Positions 37,301 through 46,436 are shown, counted from the first letter of the stretch. The stretch is DNA of 64,000 nt from Thalassoglobus neptunius (GCF_007859735.1 NZ_SIHI01000003.1:78092-142091), one strand, 5' to 3'. The notes: generated from the letters alone by a model not told the origin. Numbers and translations: made by a program.

Positions 37301-37599
37301 CTTCGGATGGTCTCGTGAGGATCTTTCATACTCGAACACTTGAGGAACTGGCCACTCTCACGGTCCATGCTTCCGCTGTCCGGTCTCTCGATTACTCACC
37401 CGACGGTCTCACTCTCGCCACGGGAGGAATGGATGATCACGTCATCTTATGGGACACAGCGACCTGGCAGCCGCAGGTCTCGCTTGTCGCCAACGTCGCA
37501 GGAGTCCGGTCGATTCGGTTTGCTCCAGATGGAAACCGCCTGACAGCAATCGGAACGCTTTCCCACATCGCTGTCTGGGACGTCGATTCTACTCAGTGA
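34312..37599 (+). CDS. Transmembrane Ser/Thr protein kinase with WD40 sensor domain
   Basis: A 1095-residue kinase. An N-terminal extension of about 85 residues leads to the kinase domain: GRGGTSDVYL, VALKIL, HRDLKPSN near residue 212, DFGLA near 231, YMSPEQ near 262. A membrane segment spans about 392-412 (VTATLVIVSLILATISNVIA), followed by a helical stretch rich in Glu, Arg and Asn (about 415-470). The last 600 residues hold WD40 repeats, most regular near the C-terminus (RSLDYSPDGLTLATGGMDDH). The WD40 part should face the periplasm-like space. The ECF sigma factor gene is directly upstream, an established planctomycete arrangement. Confidence 0.94.
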   Translation: MSNSETPLYPPESYELIHHLLEKWEELRDAGTFATAEDLCADWAEPVPPETVADLEKYIEALTNVDYFISPSAPVEKKQMISSIGPYRVLGHLGRGGTSDVYLCDQLLPKRKVALKILMFSHCNESIQRRFRLEIDLLATLIHRGIARIYEAGLADIGHGPQPYYTMEYIKGERLEKLLTQPRIDQISLSDRLELFDQIAEAIQFAHANGVIHRDLKPSNILVGANGKVKVIDFGLARLIDSEAHSLAATATSSRFVGTPLYMSPEQFSEKYNLIDVRTDIYSLGVVLYQMLSGQLPYDVSDKPLIEIANTVLSSPPVPLRTVAPSVSVTLETIVMKMIEKDPADRYRSISDVICDLRNYREGRPILARRQTALGSLLRWARHHPREATFTGVTATLVIVSLILATISNVIARQRSESLEVAFTSLNYEFERAERQSRIASQHARAFEDANRSLNDSNDRLERAIANATMMRASRNTDNNPQLSQTLLNDPESVAPEMRGFAWKILKKKADWLITERRCRRGPIFDACFSGDGKCIALATFGAIEMRRADDLELLWSINDRVSSSTLIVTDFTGRRVVYEKEENGVVGYDSSTKTKTPLVGLKPLNATAMVCNRENQVAIGYDDGTIEIWSEDFSSVSERMFVRSSPIIGITFDRDSTVIGTVSASGFVDRLNPNDGTAEEYMQLGFSGLQRASFDNSGRYLIAGRKFRYLVAWDLAKKEQLYHTTNPGPHLAPSVISSPKVQFGVTSRVRAELIDVDVDSVLLHLKDSNIRAMTTPYQADRIAIADDDGNVRIYRTTPPEVPRIVSNPQKRLGTIRFSAFDQAFIAGGSNGSVSTFDFNSETSTPFLPDGGSIVTDLEHIPEHSIIIRTLAEGQCERWSLTDGNAELKWIVSEERIVDSVVCRKRSIVYGLTKKGNLIIIDMTDGKILKKLPAHTSLGSTMAISPEAKRFVTGDESGTIHCWNPDTLKRIGSVESGDSKLHEIRYAPDGSSFAVSSSDGLVRIFHTRTLEELATLTVHASAVRSLDYSPDGLTLATGGMDDHVILWDTATWQPQVSLVANVAGVRSIRFAPDGNRLTAIGTLSHIAVWDVDSTQ

Positions 37600-38106
37600 T
37601 GGAACTCCTTTCGGATGGGACTTTCCGCAATCTTTCGAAATGTTCAAGTTTTTATGTCGGGAAGTGACCGTCTTCCTCGCAAGGAGTTTCAGGGAGTACC
37701 GTGCGAGTCTTCGAGTTGGTCATCGTGCCTGCTCGAAGACTTTTCCGTTTCGCCCCAATCAACTTCATCTCCTCAACGAACTTCATCTCCGCAATCGCCT
37801 GCACTCATCGCTCTGCTTCTCTTCAAAGAGTCAGCATTCTTCTCATGCGGGCCGCCAACTTTCTTCCTTCCCTTCGCATCAACATTCCAATCAAATTCTG
37901 CTACGCTGATGCGTCGTCACTGAAGGAATTTCGAAAACGGCTCCGCCGTTTCGCACGAGCAAGCTCAGCCTTCTAGCTGATGAAACAGTGCAAGCGAGTG
38001 CACAGGAAAGAGTAACTTGCTCTAGAATTCAGGCAATTGAGTTCTGAGCCACTTGTTCGCGACACGAGAACAAGAACAATCACGAGACATCTTTGGCCCT
38101 TGGAGA
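37600..38106. other. 507-base intergenic region with hairpin and repeat
   Basis: Between the kinase operon and the cytochrome gene. It contains a two-fold imperfect tandem of AACTTCATCTCC near 37765-37795. A strong hairpin follows (CGAAAACGGC 37932-37941 with GCCGTTTCG 37945-37953, one bulged A), directly joined to the second copy of the dispersed repeat. Plus-strand frames here (37615-37976) show no protein-like pattern. Confidence 0.5.
37953..38027. repeat. Dispersed 75-bp intergenic repeat, copy 2
   Basis: Gapless match to 8518-8592 with 59 of 75 identical bases, same orientation. Its ends form a perfect 7-bp inverted repeat, GAGCAAG (37957-37963) and CTTGCTC (38016-38022), with a smaller inner hairpin GTGCA (37988-37992)/TGCAC (37999-38003). 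It ends 79 bases before the cytochrome start codon. Confidence 0.7.
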
Positions 38107-41100
38107 ATGTACGTGCCTGCGAATACTGTTCGATTCCTCCTTTTCGCCTTCATCATCCTTGTTGTCGCACGGTCCACTCAGGCATCCCCTTTGTCCGAGT
38201 CGCTTCTAAACACAAGTGCTGAAGAACTTGCGACTGAGGCGAAAGAATTCGGCAATCCCCAGCGAGGGGCCATTCTCTTTCATCAGGTTCATATCGGCTG
38301 CATCAAATGTCATGCGGTCGATGGTTCCGCGAATGGACTTGGACCGAACTTGACCGAACTCTTAAAAAGCGAGGGGACTTCAGATTCAGAAATCGTTTCG
38401 TCGGTCCTGAAGCCATCAGAAAAGATTCGCAAGGGATTCGAAACCTACACCGTTCAGACCACTTCGGGAAAAGTGATCACGGGCCTGTTGCTCGAAAAGT
38501 CTGACGAAGCAATCACGTTGCGGGATCCCGGTCAGGCGGGTTTGAAACTGACCATTCCAGTCAGCGAGATTGAAGAAGGTCGCTTCCAAACGGTCTCGAT
38601 TATGCCGACCGGGATCGTCGATCAACTCGGCAGTCGGCAGCAGTTTCGCGACTTAATCCGCTATCTGCTGGAAATCCGCGATGGCGGTCTCGCGCGGGCA
38701 CGCGAACTTCAACCTGCTCCGGGACTGATTACTCTCACCGTGCCAGAGTACGAGAATCACATCGACCATGCGCAGCTTATCCAGAGTCTCGACGACGACG
38801 CCTTCAACCGTGGAGAGCAAATCTATCTGCGGCTCTGCATCAACTGCCACGGCAACCTTGACCATCCGGGGTCTCTTCCGACAGCACTTCGATTCGCAGA
38901 AGGCAAGTTCAAGAACGGGTCCGATCCGTACTCGATGTACCGCACTCTGACCTACGGAGCTGGACTCATGGTCCCGCAGACCTGGATGGTTCCGCGACAG
39001 AAGTACGATGTCATTCATTATCTTCGGGAAGTTTATCTCAAGGAAAGAAATCCTTCTCAGTACACAAAGATCGACAACTCCTACTTGGCCACACTTCCGT
39101 CGGGCGACACCCTTGGCCCGGAACCGGTCGAATACTCTCCCTGGTCGAACATGGATTACGGCCCGGCGATGGTGAACACCTTCGAGATTGGAAACGATGG
39201 TGAAAACTTCGCACAGAAAGGCGTGGCGATCCGCCTTGATTCCGGACCGGGAGGTGTCGCCAAAGGCAACCGCTGGGCAATCTTTGATCACGATACAATG
39301 CGCATCGCTGCGGTTTGGGACCGAGACCCGGAGTCGAAAGACCCCGGATTCATCAACTGGCACGGAATCCACTTCGACGGTCGACACGGAACACATCCGC
39401 GAATTGTTGGAAGACTTCAGATTGAAAATCCAACCGGCCCCGGTTGGGCAAACCCGACAACAGGAGAGTTCGACGACGATCAACGCGTCACAGGTCGCGA
39501 CGGTCGGCAATACGGTCCACTCCCCCGAGACTGGGCCGATTTCAATGGGCTGCACGTCATCGGCGATCAGACAGTGATCGATTATTCGATCGATCAGACT
39601 CGCATCCTCGAAGTCCTGCAATCGACGGGCATGGCGTCACCTGAGAATCATTCCTCCGATCTCTTCAGTCGTCAGCTTCACATCGCCCCACACTCTCGAG
39701 CGTTGACGAATCTCATTGCGACTCACGAGTCGGATTCCGTTCAAAGTGTTTCCTTGAACCCAACGACGGTGGCACTCATTCCTGACGCCGTCGCACAATC
39801 GTCATTGTCCGCCAGTCAGTTTGATGGACAATCGGCATATCTTCTGGATCAACCGGAACGCTTCGACACCTACAACAAAGACTTCTCGATCGCCGCGAAG
39901 ATCCGAACCACAAGCGACGGGACGATTTTCTCGCGGGCTCCGGAGTCTGGTCCATGGGTTCCGAACGGGACATCGTTCTTCATCCGAAACGGACGTCTGA
40001 CCTATGACATTGGCTGGGTCGGAGCTGTAAACTCCAGAACGCGGATCGTCGACGGAAAATGGCACACCGTCGCAATGACATGGCAACATGAAACGGGCGA
40101 GGTCCACTTCTTCGTCGACGGCCATCCCAGCGGGTCCGGTGTGCTCAAGCCGAAAGAGTCCGCCGAGCAACTCGCGGCCAAAATCGGATTCACCTCAAAG
40201 AATTTCCCGTCAACCAGCTCTTTCCAGGGTGAAATCCAACAGCTTGATTTCCATTCCAAAGCACTCGCGACACCGAATCTCGTCGCGCTGACTTCCGGGG
40301 ACGCACAATCGAAGAACAACCTCGTCGCATCATTTCCATTTGCTGATTCCAAACTCGATGACGAAGGCCAACTCCTCGGAATCAATGAAGCGACACGCAT
40401 CACGAAACATTCCGGAAACTCTGACAATCAGCCGAAAGCCATTCTGGCTGGAATTCTGGGAGACGTGGAAGGTTGTCGTCTGCATTCAGTCGGCAACCGA
40501 ATACTGCTTACTCTGTCTGCTCGGGAGCAATCACGCAATCTGCTGATCTGGACAATGACTCTCGATTCCGACGAAACCCCGGAAGAAATGCGAGCGGTTT
40601 CCGAGCAACTCGCCGATTTGATCGCCGTCGAATCAATTCCGGACCTGCTTTCACAACCGCGACCGCAGCGATGGTCAGAAATCGTTGAAACCGTCGCGAC
40701 CACTTCACCGCCGAGCGAAGGTTTTCAGATCGACACCATCGCTGTCCCGAAATCGAATCCGTGGTTCTGCCGGATTCGCCTCTCGGGACACGACTTCTTT
40801 TCAGATGGGGATACCGCCGCTGTCAGCAGTTGGGATGGAGATGTCTGGCGCGTCAGCGGGTTGTCTTCGATTGGCAATGGAGATCCCAACACGCAAGGTA
40901 AATTGAGTTGGCAGCGGATCGCTTCCGGACTCTTTCAACCGCTCGGAGTGAAGATCGTCGATGACGTCGTCTATGTGACCTGCCGAGATCAAATTGTCAT
41001 TCTGCGAGACGAAAACGGCGACGGAGAGACCGACTTCTACGAATGCTTCAATCAAGACCATCAGGTCACTGAGCATTTTCATGAATTCGCAATGGGGCTC

Positions 41101-42066
41101 CAGCGCGACGAACAGGGTAACTTTTACTATGCAAAGTCTGCCCGCCATGCACTCAAAGCGGTCGTCCCCCATCACGGCACGCTGTTGAAAGTTTCCCCCG
41201 ACGGAGAGAAGACCGAAATCATCGCGAATGGATTCCGGGCTGCGAATGGTGTCTGTTTGAACCCCGATGGATCGTTCATCGTCACCGACCAGGAAGGCCA
41301 CTGGAACCCCAAGAACCGAATCAACTGGGTCACGCCCGGAGGATTCTACGGAAACATGTTCGGCTACCACGACGTCACGGACGATTCCGACGATGCCATG
41401 ATTCCTCCCTTGTGCTGGATCACAAACTCGTTTGACCGATCACCGGCCGAACTCCTTTGGGTGGACTCTCCCGAATGGAAGAACCTGAACGGGACGCTTT
41501 TGAATCTCTCATACGGTTATGGAAAAATCTATGTTGTTCCCCATGAGCAGATCGGAGATCAGCGACAAGGCGGAATGTGCGAACTCCCGATTCCGCAGTT
41601 TCCGACGGGGGTTTGCCGGGGCCGATTTCATTCCGATGGATCACTGTATCTGACTGGGTTGTTCGCATGGGCGAGCCAGCAGCAAAGCGAAGAGGGCGGG
41701 TTTTATCGAGTTCGCAAAGTCGCTGGGCAATCGATGCTTCCCATCGGACTCAATGCCAAAGAAGGGCGAATGATCATCACGTGGACAGACCCAATTCACC
41801 CAGACACTTGCAAGGATGTTGAACGGTTTGAGGTGACAACCTGGGACCTCAAACGAACTGCCCGCTACGGATCGGATCACTACAACGTGAAAAGTCTTCC
41901 TGTCGAATCCGTTCAACTCTCGGAGGATCAGCGTCGACTTGAACTCAAAATCCCCGAGCTTGCACCGACATGGGGCATGGAGATTCGATGTCGTCTTCTT
42001 CTTGAAGATGGATCGGAAGTTCAACGAGTCATTCACAACACAATTCATGTGCTGGGAAAAGACTGA
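38107..42066 (+). CDS. Large secreted di-haem cytochrome c / LamG-like / propeller protein
   Basis: About 1319 residues from the ATG at 38107 (the longer frame starts with TTG at 38053). After a signal peptide (FLLFAFIILVVARSTQA) come two c-haem sites, CIKCH at 65-69 and CINCH at 244-248; the first lies in the planctomycete-type cytochrome block (GLGPNLTELL). A central region with WSNMDYGPAMVNTFEIG and FINWHGIHFDGRHGTHPR (perhaps DUF6797) follows. A LamG/concanavalin-like domain occupies about 570-730 (DGKWHTVAMTWQHETGEVHF). An NHL/PQQ-type propeller region covers about 910-1210 (GFRAANGVCLNPDGSFIVTD). It probably oxidises a substrate outside the cytoplasm and passes electrons to its haems; substrate unknown. 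Confidence 0.88.
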   Translation: MYVPANTVRFLLFAFIILVVARSTQASPLSESLLNTSAEELATEAKEFGNPQRGAILFHQVHIGCIKCHAVDGSANGLGPNLTELLKSEGTSDSEIVSSVLKPSEKIRKGFETYTVQTTSGKVITGLLLEKSDEAITLRDPGQAGLKLTIPVSEIEEGRFQTVSIMPTGIVDQLGSRQQFRDLIRYLLEIRDGGLARARELQPAPGLITLTVPEYENHIDHAQLIQSLDDDAFNRGEQIYLRLCINCHGNLDHPGSLPTALRFAEGKFKNGSDPYSMYRTLTYGAGLMVPQTWMVPRQKYDVIHYLREVYLKERNPSQYTKIDNSYLATLPSGDTLGPEPVEYSPWSNMDYGPAMVNTFEIGNDGENFAQKGVAIRLDSGPGGVAKGNRWAIFDHDTMRIAAVWDRDPESKDPGFINWHGIHFDGRHGTHPRIVGRLQIENPTGPGWANPTTGEFDDDQRVTGRDGRQYGPLPRDWADFNGLHVIGDQTVIDYSIDQTRILEVLQSTGMASPENHSSDLFSRQLHIAPHSRALTNLIATHESDSVQSVSLNPTTVALIPDAVAQSSLSASQFDGQSAYLLDQPERFDTYNKDFSIAAKIRTTSDGTIFSRAPESGPWVPNGTSFFIRNGRLTYDIGWVGAVNSRTRIVDGKWHTVAMTWQHETGEVHFFVDGHPSGSGVLKPKESAEQLAAKIGFTSKNFPSTSSFQGEIQQLDFHSKALATPNLVALTSGDAQSKNNLVASFPFADSKLDDEGQLLGINEATRITKHSGNSDNQPKAILAGILGDVEGCRLHSVGNRILLTLSAREQSRNLLIWTMTLDSDETPEEMRAVSEQLADLIAVESIPDLLSQPRPQRWSEIVETVATTSPPSEGFQIDTIAVPKSNPWFCRIRLSGHDFFSDGDTAAVSSWDGDVWRVSGLSSIGNGDPNTQGKLSWQRIASGLFQPLGVKIVDDVVYVTCRDQIVILRDENGDGETDFYECFNQDHQVTEHFHEFAMGLQRDEQGNFYYAKSARHALKAVVPHHGTLLKVSPDGEKTEIIANGFRAANGVCLNPDGSFIVTDQEGHWNPKNRINWVTPGGFYGNMFGYHDVTDDSDDAMIPPLCWITNSFDRSPAELLWVDSPEWKNLNGTLLNLSYGYGKIYVVPHEQIGDQRQGGMCELPIPQFPTGVCRGRFHSDGSLYLTGLFAWASQQQSEEGGFYRVRKVAGQSMLPIGLNAKEGRMIITWTDPIHPDTCKDVERFEVTTWDLKRTARYGSDHYNVKSLPVESVQLSEDQRRLELKIPELAPTWGMEIRCRLLLEDGSEVQRVIHNTIHVLGKD

Positions 42067-42124
42067 AAGAATTCACCGTGTGTGAAGAGAACAATTGACG
42101 CTTAACGAACGCTCAGAAACGTCA

Positions 42125-44596
42125 CTATTTCGAATCAGACTGAGCGGTCTTCTCGCGTCCGGATTTGTGAAACTCAATGAGTTCCAAAGCACGGGCGGAG
42201 AGTTTCTGTGTATTCGGCTGATCGACAAACGTGAGTGAAAACGTTTGCGGCACCGATTCCATCAGGCGATTGATCCCCTGCCTTCCAAACCCAAAGACCG
42301 TCATCTGATTCTGCATCTGATAGAAGCGGTCAGCGTGTTCGTCGTCTTCGTGATGGACGATAAGCAATACCCGGTCTTGCTGATGATCTCCGAAGGCCAT
42401 CCACTCCGGACTGGGAAGGTCTCCCTCATGATTGACTGACATGACTTGCGGTAACGATTGATCGCTCGAGACCCACCAGTCATCTGCATTAAACTCACCT
42501 CCCGGCGTTCCCTCATACAGCACCCAGAAGTGCCGATCCGGTGGCATTTTTGTCATCGTCCAAGTGAGGTGATTCGGGAAGAATTCATAGAGCGCAGCCC
42601 ATTCTCCATTTCCGGAGACTGCTTCGACAGCAACCCGCCGCTCGCTGTGTTCCATAACACGTGTCGACGACGGATCGGTGGCTTGATTCATCGCATGAAA
42701 GAAGTTCCCTCCCTCCTTGTAGACAGCATTGGGAAATCCTCGATACTCGCCGGCAGCCCCGCTTTTTGCAGCGGGATGAAAGCCAAGCCAGTCGTTTCCG
42801 TCTTGATCGATCAGACTGCTCAACCCCGCTCCGGACTTCTCAAGAAAGTAAGTCGCATTCGGAGTATCTATCTTAAATGCAGGGAGATCCCCCGCAGAGG
42901 AGTCCGTTGAATCCTCGTCGAGTTCAACGCCTGAACTCCTGGAAGTCTGTGAAGCGTCGCTCGCCGTTGGTCGAAATCTCACCAGCGATCCCGTTCCGCC
43001 CGCGAATTTGTTGTCGATCACCCAGGCATTTCGAAGCAGGACGTACAAAGAGCCATCGTCGCCGAAACGCAAATCAACGGGACGACGAAGCCCAGCGGCG
43101 AAATCGGAAACCTGATCCGGATGGTCCGGATCGAGCCGCTTGATCCAGCCATGCACAAAGTCCGCAAAGAAGTAGTCTCCCTCCCATTTGGATGAAAATT
43201 CCTTCGGGGCAAAGTCGCCGCCGGAGATCGATGCTTGCGGATACCAATAAATTGGACCGGAATACTGAGAGTCATTCGGTTGCGGACCATGATCGACTGT
43301 TGGCCATCCGTAATTGACTCCTTTTGTTCCGCGATTAACCTCTTCAAATTTGCCTCCGACGTCATTGATCAGCATCAGACCGTCCGATTCTCGAAAAGCG
43401 AACGTGAACGGATTTCGAGCCCCATATGCCCAGATTGCCTGATACTTTCCAGAAGTCTGATTCAAAAATGGATTGTCGTCAGGAATGCCTCCGTCCTTGT
43501 CGATTCGCAGAGTCTTTCCGAGAAACGTATCGAGATGCTGCGCCGGTTCCCCGGCAGTCTGTTCTCCAATTCCAATAAACAAATGCCCCTCCGGACCGAA
43601 GTGAAGGGCCCCTCCCTGATGACCGTTCGGGACTTTGCCTCCCATTTTCTGTTGATTGTCGCCGACCAAAAGCACCTTCTCACTTGAAGCAATCGCAACA
43701 TTGCCGTCCGCTTCGAATCGACTGACTCTGTGATGCGGATAGGGATCGGCAGCCACCCAGCAGACGTATACATACGGGACTTCCGGAAACTCCGGATCGA
43801 CGGTCACTCCGATCACTCCCCGTTCCCAGGACGAGTCCACCGGCAGCGTGACGAAGGGTTCGGGAAGCAACTTTCCGTTCTCCACGACCCGCACTTTTCC
43901 GGTCTGCTCGCAAACCAAGATGCGGCCATCCGGCAAAACTTCCAGTGCGGTTGCTCCATCCAGCCCGGTGAGAATCGTTTCCACTTCATAGCCATCTGCA
44001 ACGCGAACCGGTCCATGAATCGAGGCTCCCGGCTTTCCTCGCCCTTCCGGTCGAAGAGTCTCCAGATAAGCGATGAGATCCGCGAATTGATCGCCGGACA
44101 GATGTTGTGCAAGACCTTCCGGCATCAATGAAACATCGCTCACCTTCTGCTCTTCAATATCTTCCCGAAGGAGATCTCGACTCTTGCCTTCGACCGTCAA
44201 CAGCGTGACTTCTGTCTCCGATTTTGGTTTGACGATTCCGTTGAGAATTCGTCCATCGTTCATCACCAGCGAACTGGTTCGGTATCCCTCCACAATTTGT
44301 CGGGACGGTTCGAGAAGCGACTCAATGAGATGAGGACGATCGAACTTGCCGCCGATCATCGTCAGATCCGGTCCAATGGCTCCACCTTCTGAACCAACTC
44401 GATGGCAGATCAAACACTTTGTGACTTCTTCGCTCCGAAAGAGCTGTCTTCCCTTTTCCGAATCTCCCGCTTGCGTCAGTGCGAACTTTGCGAGTTGTTC
44501 TGGCATCGCAGTGGTTTCCTCAGCCAGTGCAAAACTCGCTGAAAACATTGAGAGAACGAAACAGCAGAACCTCACAGAACCCGCACATCGAAACAT
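42125..44596 (-). CDS. Secreted cytochrome c - PQQ-type sugar dehydrogenase fusion
   Basis: An 823-residue secreted protein. Signal peptide at 1-25. The c-haem site CLICH is at 61-65 in a domain of about 45-195 with IGPDLTMIGGKF and LLEPSRQIVEGYRTSSLVM, typical of planctomycete haem-binding domains. The centre (about 205-560) is a soluble glucose dehydrogenase-like propeller: GVIGVTVDPEFPEVPYVYV, NGHQGGALHFGPEGHLFIGI, AYGARNPFTFAF and GGDFAPKEF. A C-terminal domain of about 200 residues (DDWWVSSDQSLPQVMS) is not identified. GAGGAG lies 6 bases before the ATG. It is the last gene of a minus-strand operon with a DUF1080 protein, an esterase and an unknown secreted protein. Confidence 0.9.
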   Translation of the reverse strand: MFRCAGSVRFCCFVLSMFSASFALAEETTAMPEQLAKFALTQAGDSEKGRQLFRSEEVTKCLICHRVGSEGGAIGPDLTMIGGKFDRPHLIESLLEPSRQIVEGYRTSSLVMNDGRILNGIVKPKSETEVTLLTVEGKSRDLLREDIEEQKVSDVSLMPEGLAQHLSGDQFADLIAYLETLRPEGRGKPGASIHGPVRVADGYEVETILTGLDGATALEVLPDGRILVCEQTGKVRVVENGKLLPEPFVTLPVDSSWERGVIGVTVDPEFPEVPYVYVCWVAADPYPHHRVSRFEADGNVAIASSEKVLLVGDNQQKMGGKVPNGHQGGALHFGPEGHLFIGIGEQTAGEPAQHLDTFLGKTLRIDKDGGIPDDNPFLNQTSGKYQAIWAYGARNPFTFAFRESDGLMLINDVGGKFEEVNRGTKGVNYGWPTVDHGPQPNDSQYSGPIYWYPQASISGGDFAPKEFSSKWEGDYFFADFVHGWIKRLDPDHPDQVSDFAAGLRRPVDLRFGDDGSLYVLLRNAWVIDNKFAGGTGSLVRFRPTASDASQTSRSSGVELDEDSTDSSAGDLPAFKIDTPNATYFLEKSGAGLSSLIDQDGNDWLGFHPAAKSGAAGEYRGFPNAVYKEGGNFFHAMNQATDPSSTRVMEHSERRVAVEAVSGNGEWAALYEFFPNHLTWTMTKMPPDRHFWVLYEGTPGGEFNADDWWVSSDQSLPQVMSVNHEGDLPSPEWMAFGDHQQDRVLLIVHHEDDEHADRFYQMQNQMTVFGFGRQGINRLMESVPQTFSLTFVDQPNTQKLSARALELIEFHKSGREKTAQSDSK

Positions 44597-44679
44597 TGGA
44601 TCTCCTCATCGGACTCGAATTATCGTTTGGCCTCTGTTTGAGAGACTCGTTGGCTGACGCAGAGCTTGAACCGTCTCGC

Positions 44680-45447
44680 TCAGTCGTTCGCGAGTTCACG
44701 AACTTTCAAGTTGCGAATCCTGATTTGCATGGGCGGACCGGAATGAAGTTGAAAGGCGATCAGACCGGACGACTTCCGATGCTCCGTATCCTCATCGATC
44801 CCGATCGACATGACTCGATCGTTGATGATGTGAACAAACTGGAAGTCATTCGCGATCACTCGACAACGATTCCATCCGTCACGATGAATCGCTTTCTCGA
44901 GTTGCACCGGATCTCCAACGGTTCCGATTTTCTCGATCAGTGGCTTCTTACCATTTTCCGAATTGGTTCGAACGACGACCGCGTCGCCGCGTTGGCCCAT
45001 GAACATTCGCCCCTTTTCGTCGAAGAACATTCCCGAGAACTTATCGACCTTTCCGGAGTCAGTGGAATGCCACCGATCTTCAAAATCGCACTGATAGCCG
45101 CCAATGCTCCACTCGCCGATTTCCTCGCTTCGGTACTGAACGCCCGAGTTGAACCCCTTCACCTGGTACTCAAAACTCATGTCGAAGTTGCCAAACTCTC
45201 CGCCGCGATAAATCAGAAACGTGTTCTGCTCAGCTTTATTGTCTGCTGTTGTCTCTCCAACAATAGCTCCATCTTCAACCCGCCAGAATCGAGGATCTCC
45301 ATCCCATCCGTCGAGCGTCTTTCCATCGAAAAGAACCTTCTCCGCAGTCGCCTCCTGACCGGAAACATCAGCGACCGAAACCCCGAAGAGGACCGGGACG
45401 AGAAGCGACAGTTGTCGAAGACGTCGTTGAATCGCACAAACACTCAT
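44680..45447 (-). CDS. Secreted DUF1080 protein (3-keto-disaccharide hydrolase-like)
   Basis: About 255 residues from the ATG at 45447, with GGTTGGTGAG just ahead of it; the ATG at 45462 is possible. A signal peptide ends near VSGQ-EA. The DUF1080 jelly-roll begins with LFDGKTLDGW and continues with FWRVEDGAIVGE, NFDMSFEYQVKGFNSGVQYR and IRNLKVRELA at the end. Members of DUF1080 have been shown to hydrolyse 3-keto-glycosides, so an enzyme acting on oxidised sugars is plausible, in line with the sugar dehydrogenase-cytochrome gene 83 bases downstream. The catalytic residues cannot be verified here. Confidence 0.9.
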   Translation of the reverse strand: MSVCAIQRRLRQLSLLVPVLFGVSVADVSGQEATAEKVLFDGKTLDGWDGDPRFWRVEDGAIVGETTADNKAEQNTFLIYRGGEFGNFDMSFEYQVKGFNSGVQYRSEEIGEWSIGGYQCDFEDRWHSTDSGKVDKFSGMFFDEKGRMFMGQRGDAVVVRTNSENGKKPLIEKIGTVGDPVQLEKAIHRDGWNRCRVIANDFQFVHIINDRVMSIGIDEDTEHRKSSGLIAFQLHSGPPMQIRIRNLKVRELAND

Positions 45448-45491
45448 CTCACCAACCCCCATTTGACATAAAAAGAACGAATGAAACTGAA

Positions 45492-46418
45492 CTATCGCTG
45501 CGCCACCTTCTGAATGAATTTCGCGACGTCAGCCATGGCTTCCCGACTGGAATCGAAGACTGCTGCAAAATGAACGAACCCGTGAAGCATGCCCGGGTAA
45601 GTTTTCACCTGGACGTTGCCACCCTCTGAAATCATGTTCGCCGCGAATTCGTATCCCTCGCTGTGCAGAACATCATACTCGGCCAGAACGACAAACGTTT
45701 CCGGAAGCTCAGCCAAAGAATGCCGCCCTTTCAAAGCAGCATACGGGAACTTCTCAAGGACAAACTCAGGCCCCAGATAGTGGGTCCAGAACCATTCCAT
45801 ATTCGCGGCGGTGAGACCGAAGCCGGTTCCGAATTGTCGATAGGAATCGGTCTCGAAGTTCGGTTCAATCGCGGGATAAATCAGAACCTGGGCGGCCGGT
45901 TGAATATCTCCCTCGGCCTTTGCTCTGAGCGCAACCGCCGCAGCCAGATTTCCGCCAGCGCTGTCACCTGCAATGAAAATTTTTGAGGGATCAATTCCGA
46001 ACCGGTCCGGTTCAGAGCTGAGGATTTTGAAAACCTCATGGCAATCGTCAATCGCAGCCGGGTAACGGTGTTCGGGCGGGCGTCGATAATCGACCGACAC
46101 AACCTGCACACCCGATGCAGCACAGAGATTGCGACACAAACTGTCGTGCGATTCCAGATCTCCCAGGACCCATCCTCCACCGTGAAAGTAGAGGACGACC
46201 GTCTCTGGCAGTTCGGTCGACGGAGAATAACAACGCACCCGAATTCCCGAGCCGATAGTCTCGTCACGGACAACGGGTAAGTCGGCTCCTTCGCCGAAGA
46301 CGTCTTGCAGACTGTCAAAAACAATCCGGGCTTCATCCGGAGTCATCTCTTCCCATCCGGGACGATTCTGTGCAGCGACGGCCGCCAGAAACGCTTCGGC
46401 TTGAGGATGCAGTGGCAT
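45492..46418 (-). CDS. Alpha/beta hydrolase of the hormone-sensitive lipase type
   Basis: A 308-residue esterase/lipase. The oxyanion motif YFHGGGWVLGD lies near residue 75 and the nucleophile elbow GDSAGGNLAAAV near 148, with the Ser of GDSAG as nucleophile. The acid is probably in LAEYDVLHSEG and the His in MLHGFVHF near the C-terminus. There is no signal peptide. AAAGGGAAA lies 5-6 bases before the ATG. It is encoded between two secreted-protein genes in the same operon (18 bases after the upstream gene, 44 bases before the DUF1080 gene), which suggests it handles an acyl ester linked to the same substrate. Confidence 0.9.
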   Translation of the reverse strand: MPLHPQAEAFLAAVAAQNRPGWEEMTPDEARIVFDSLQDVFGEGADLPVVRDETIGSGIRVRCYSPSTELPETVVLYFHGGGWVLGDLESHDSLCRNLCAASGVQVVSVDYRRPPEHRYPAAIDDCHEVFKILSSEPDRFGIDPSKIFIAGDSAGGNLAAAVALRAKAEGDIQPAAQVLIYPAIEPNFETDSYRQFGTGFGLTAANMEWFWTHYLGPEFVLEKFPYAALKGRHSLAELPETFVVLAEYDVLHSEGYEFAANMISEGGNVQVKTYPGMLHGFVHFAAVFDSSREAMADVAKFIQKVAQR

Positions 46419-46436
46419 AATTTCCCTTTCGCGCGT

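Noticed and set aside
37615..37976. Three overlapping plus-strand frames of about 90-100 codons after the kinase gene
   Set aside because: All are Ser/Phe/Leu-rich without domain pattern, mutually overlapping and end at the repeat.
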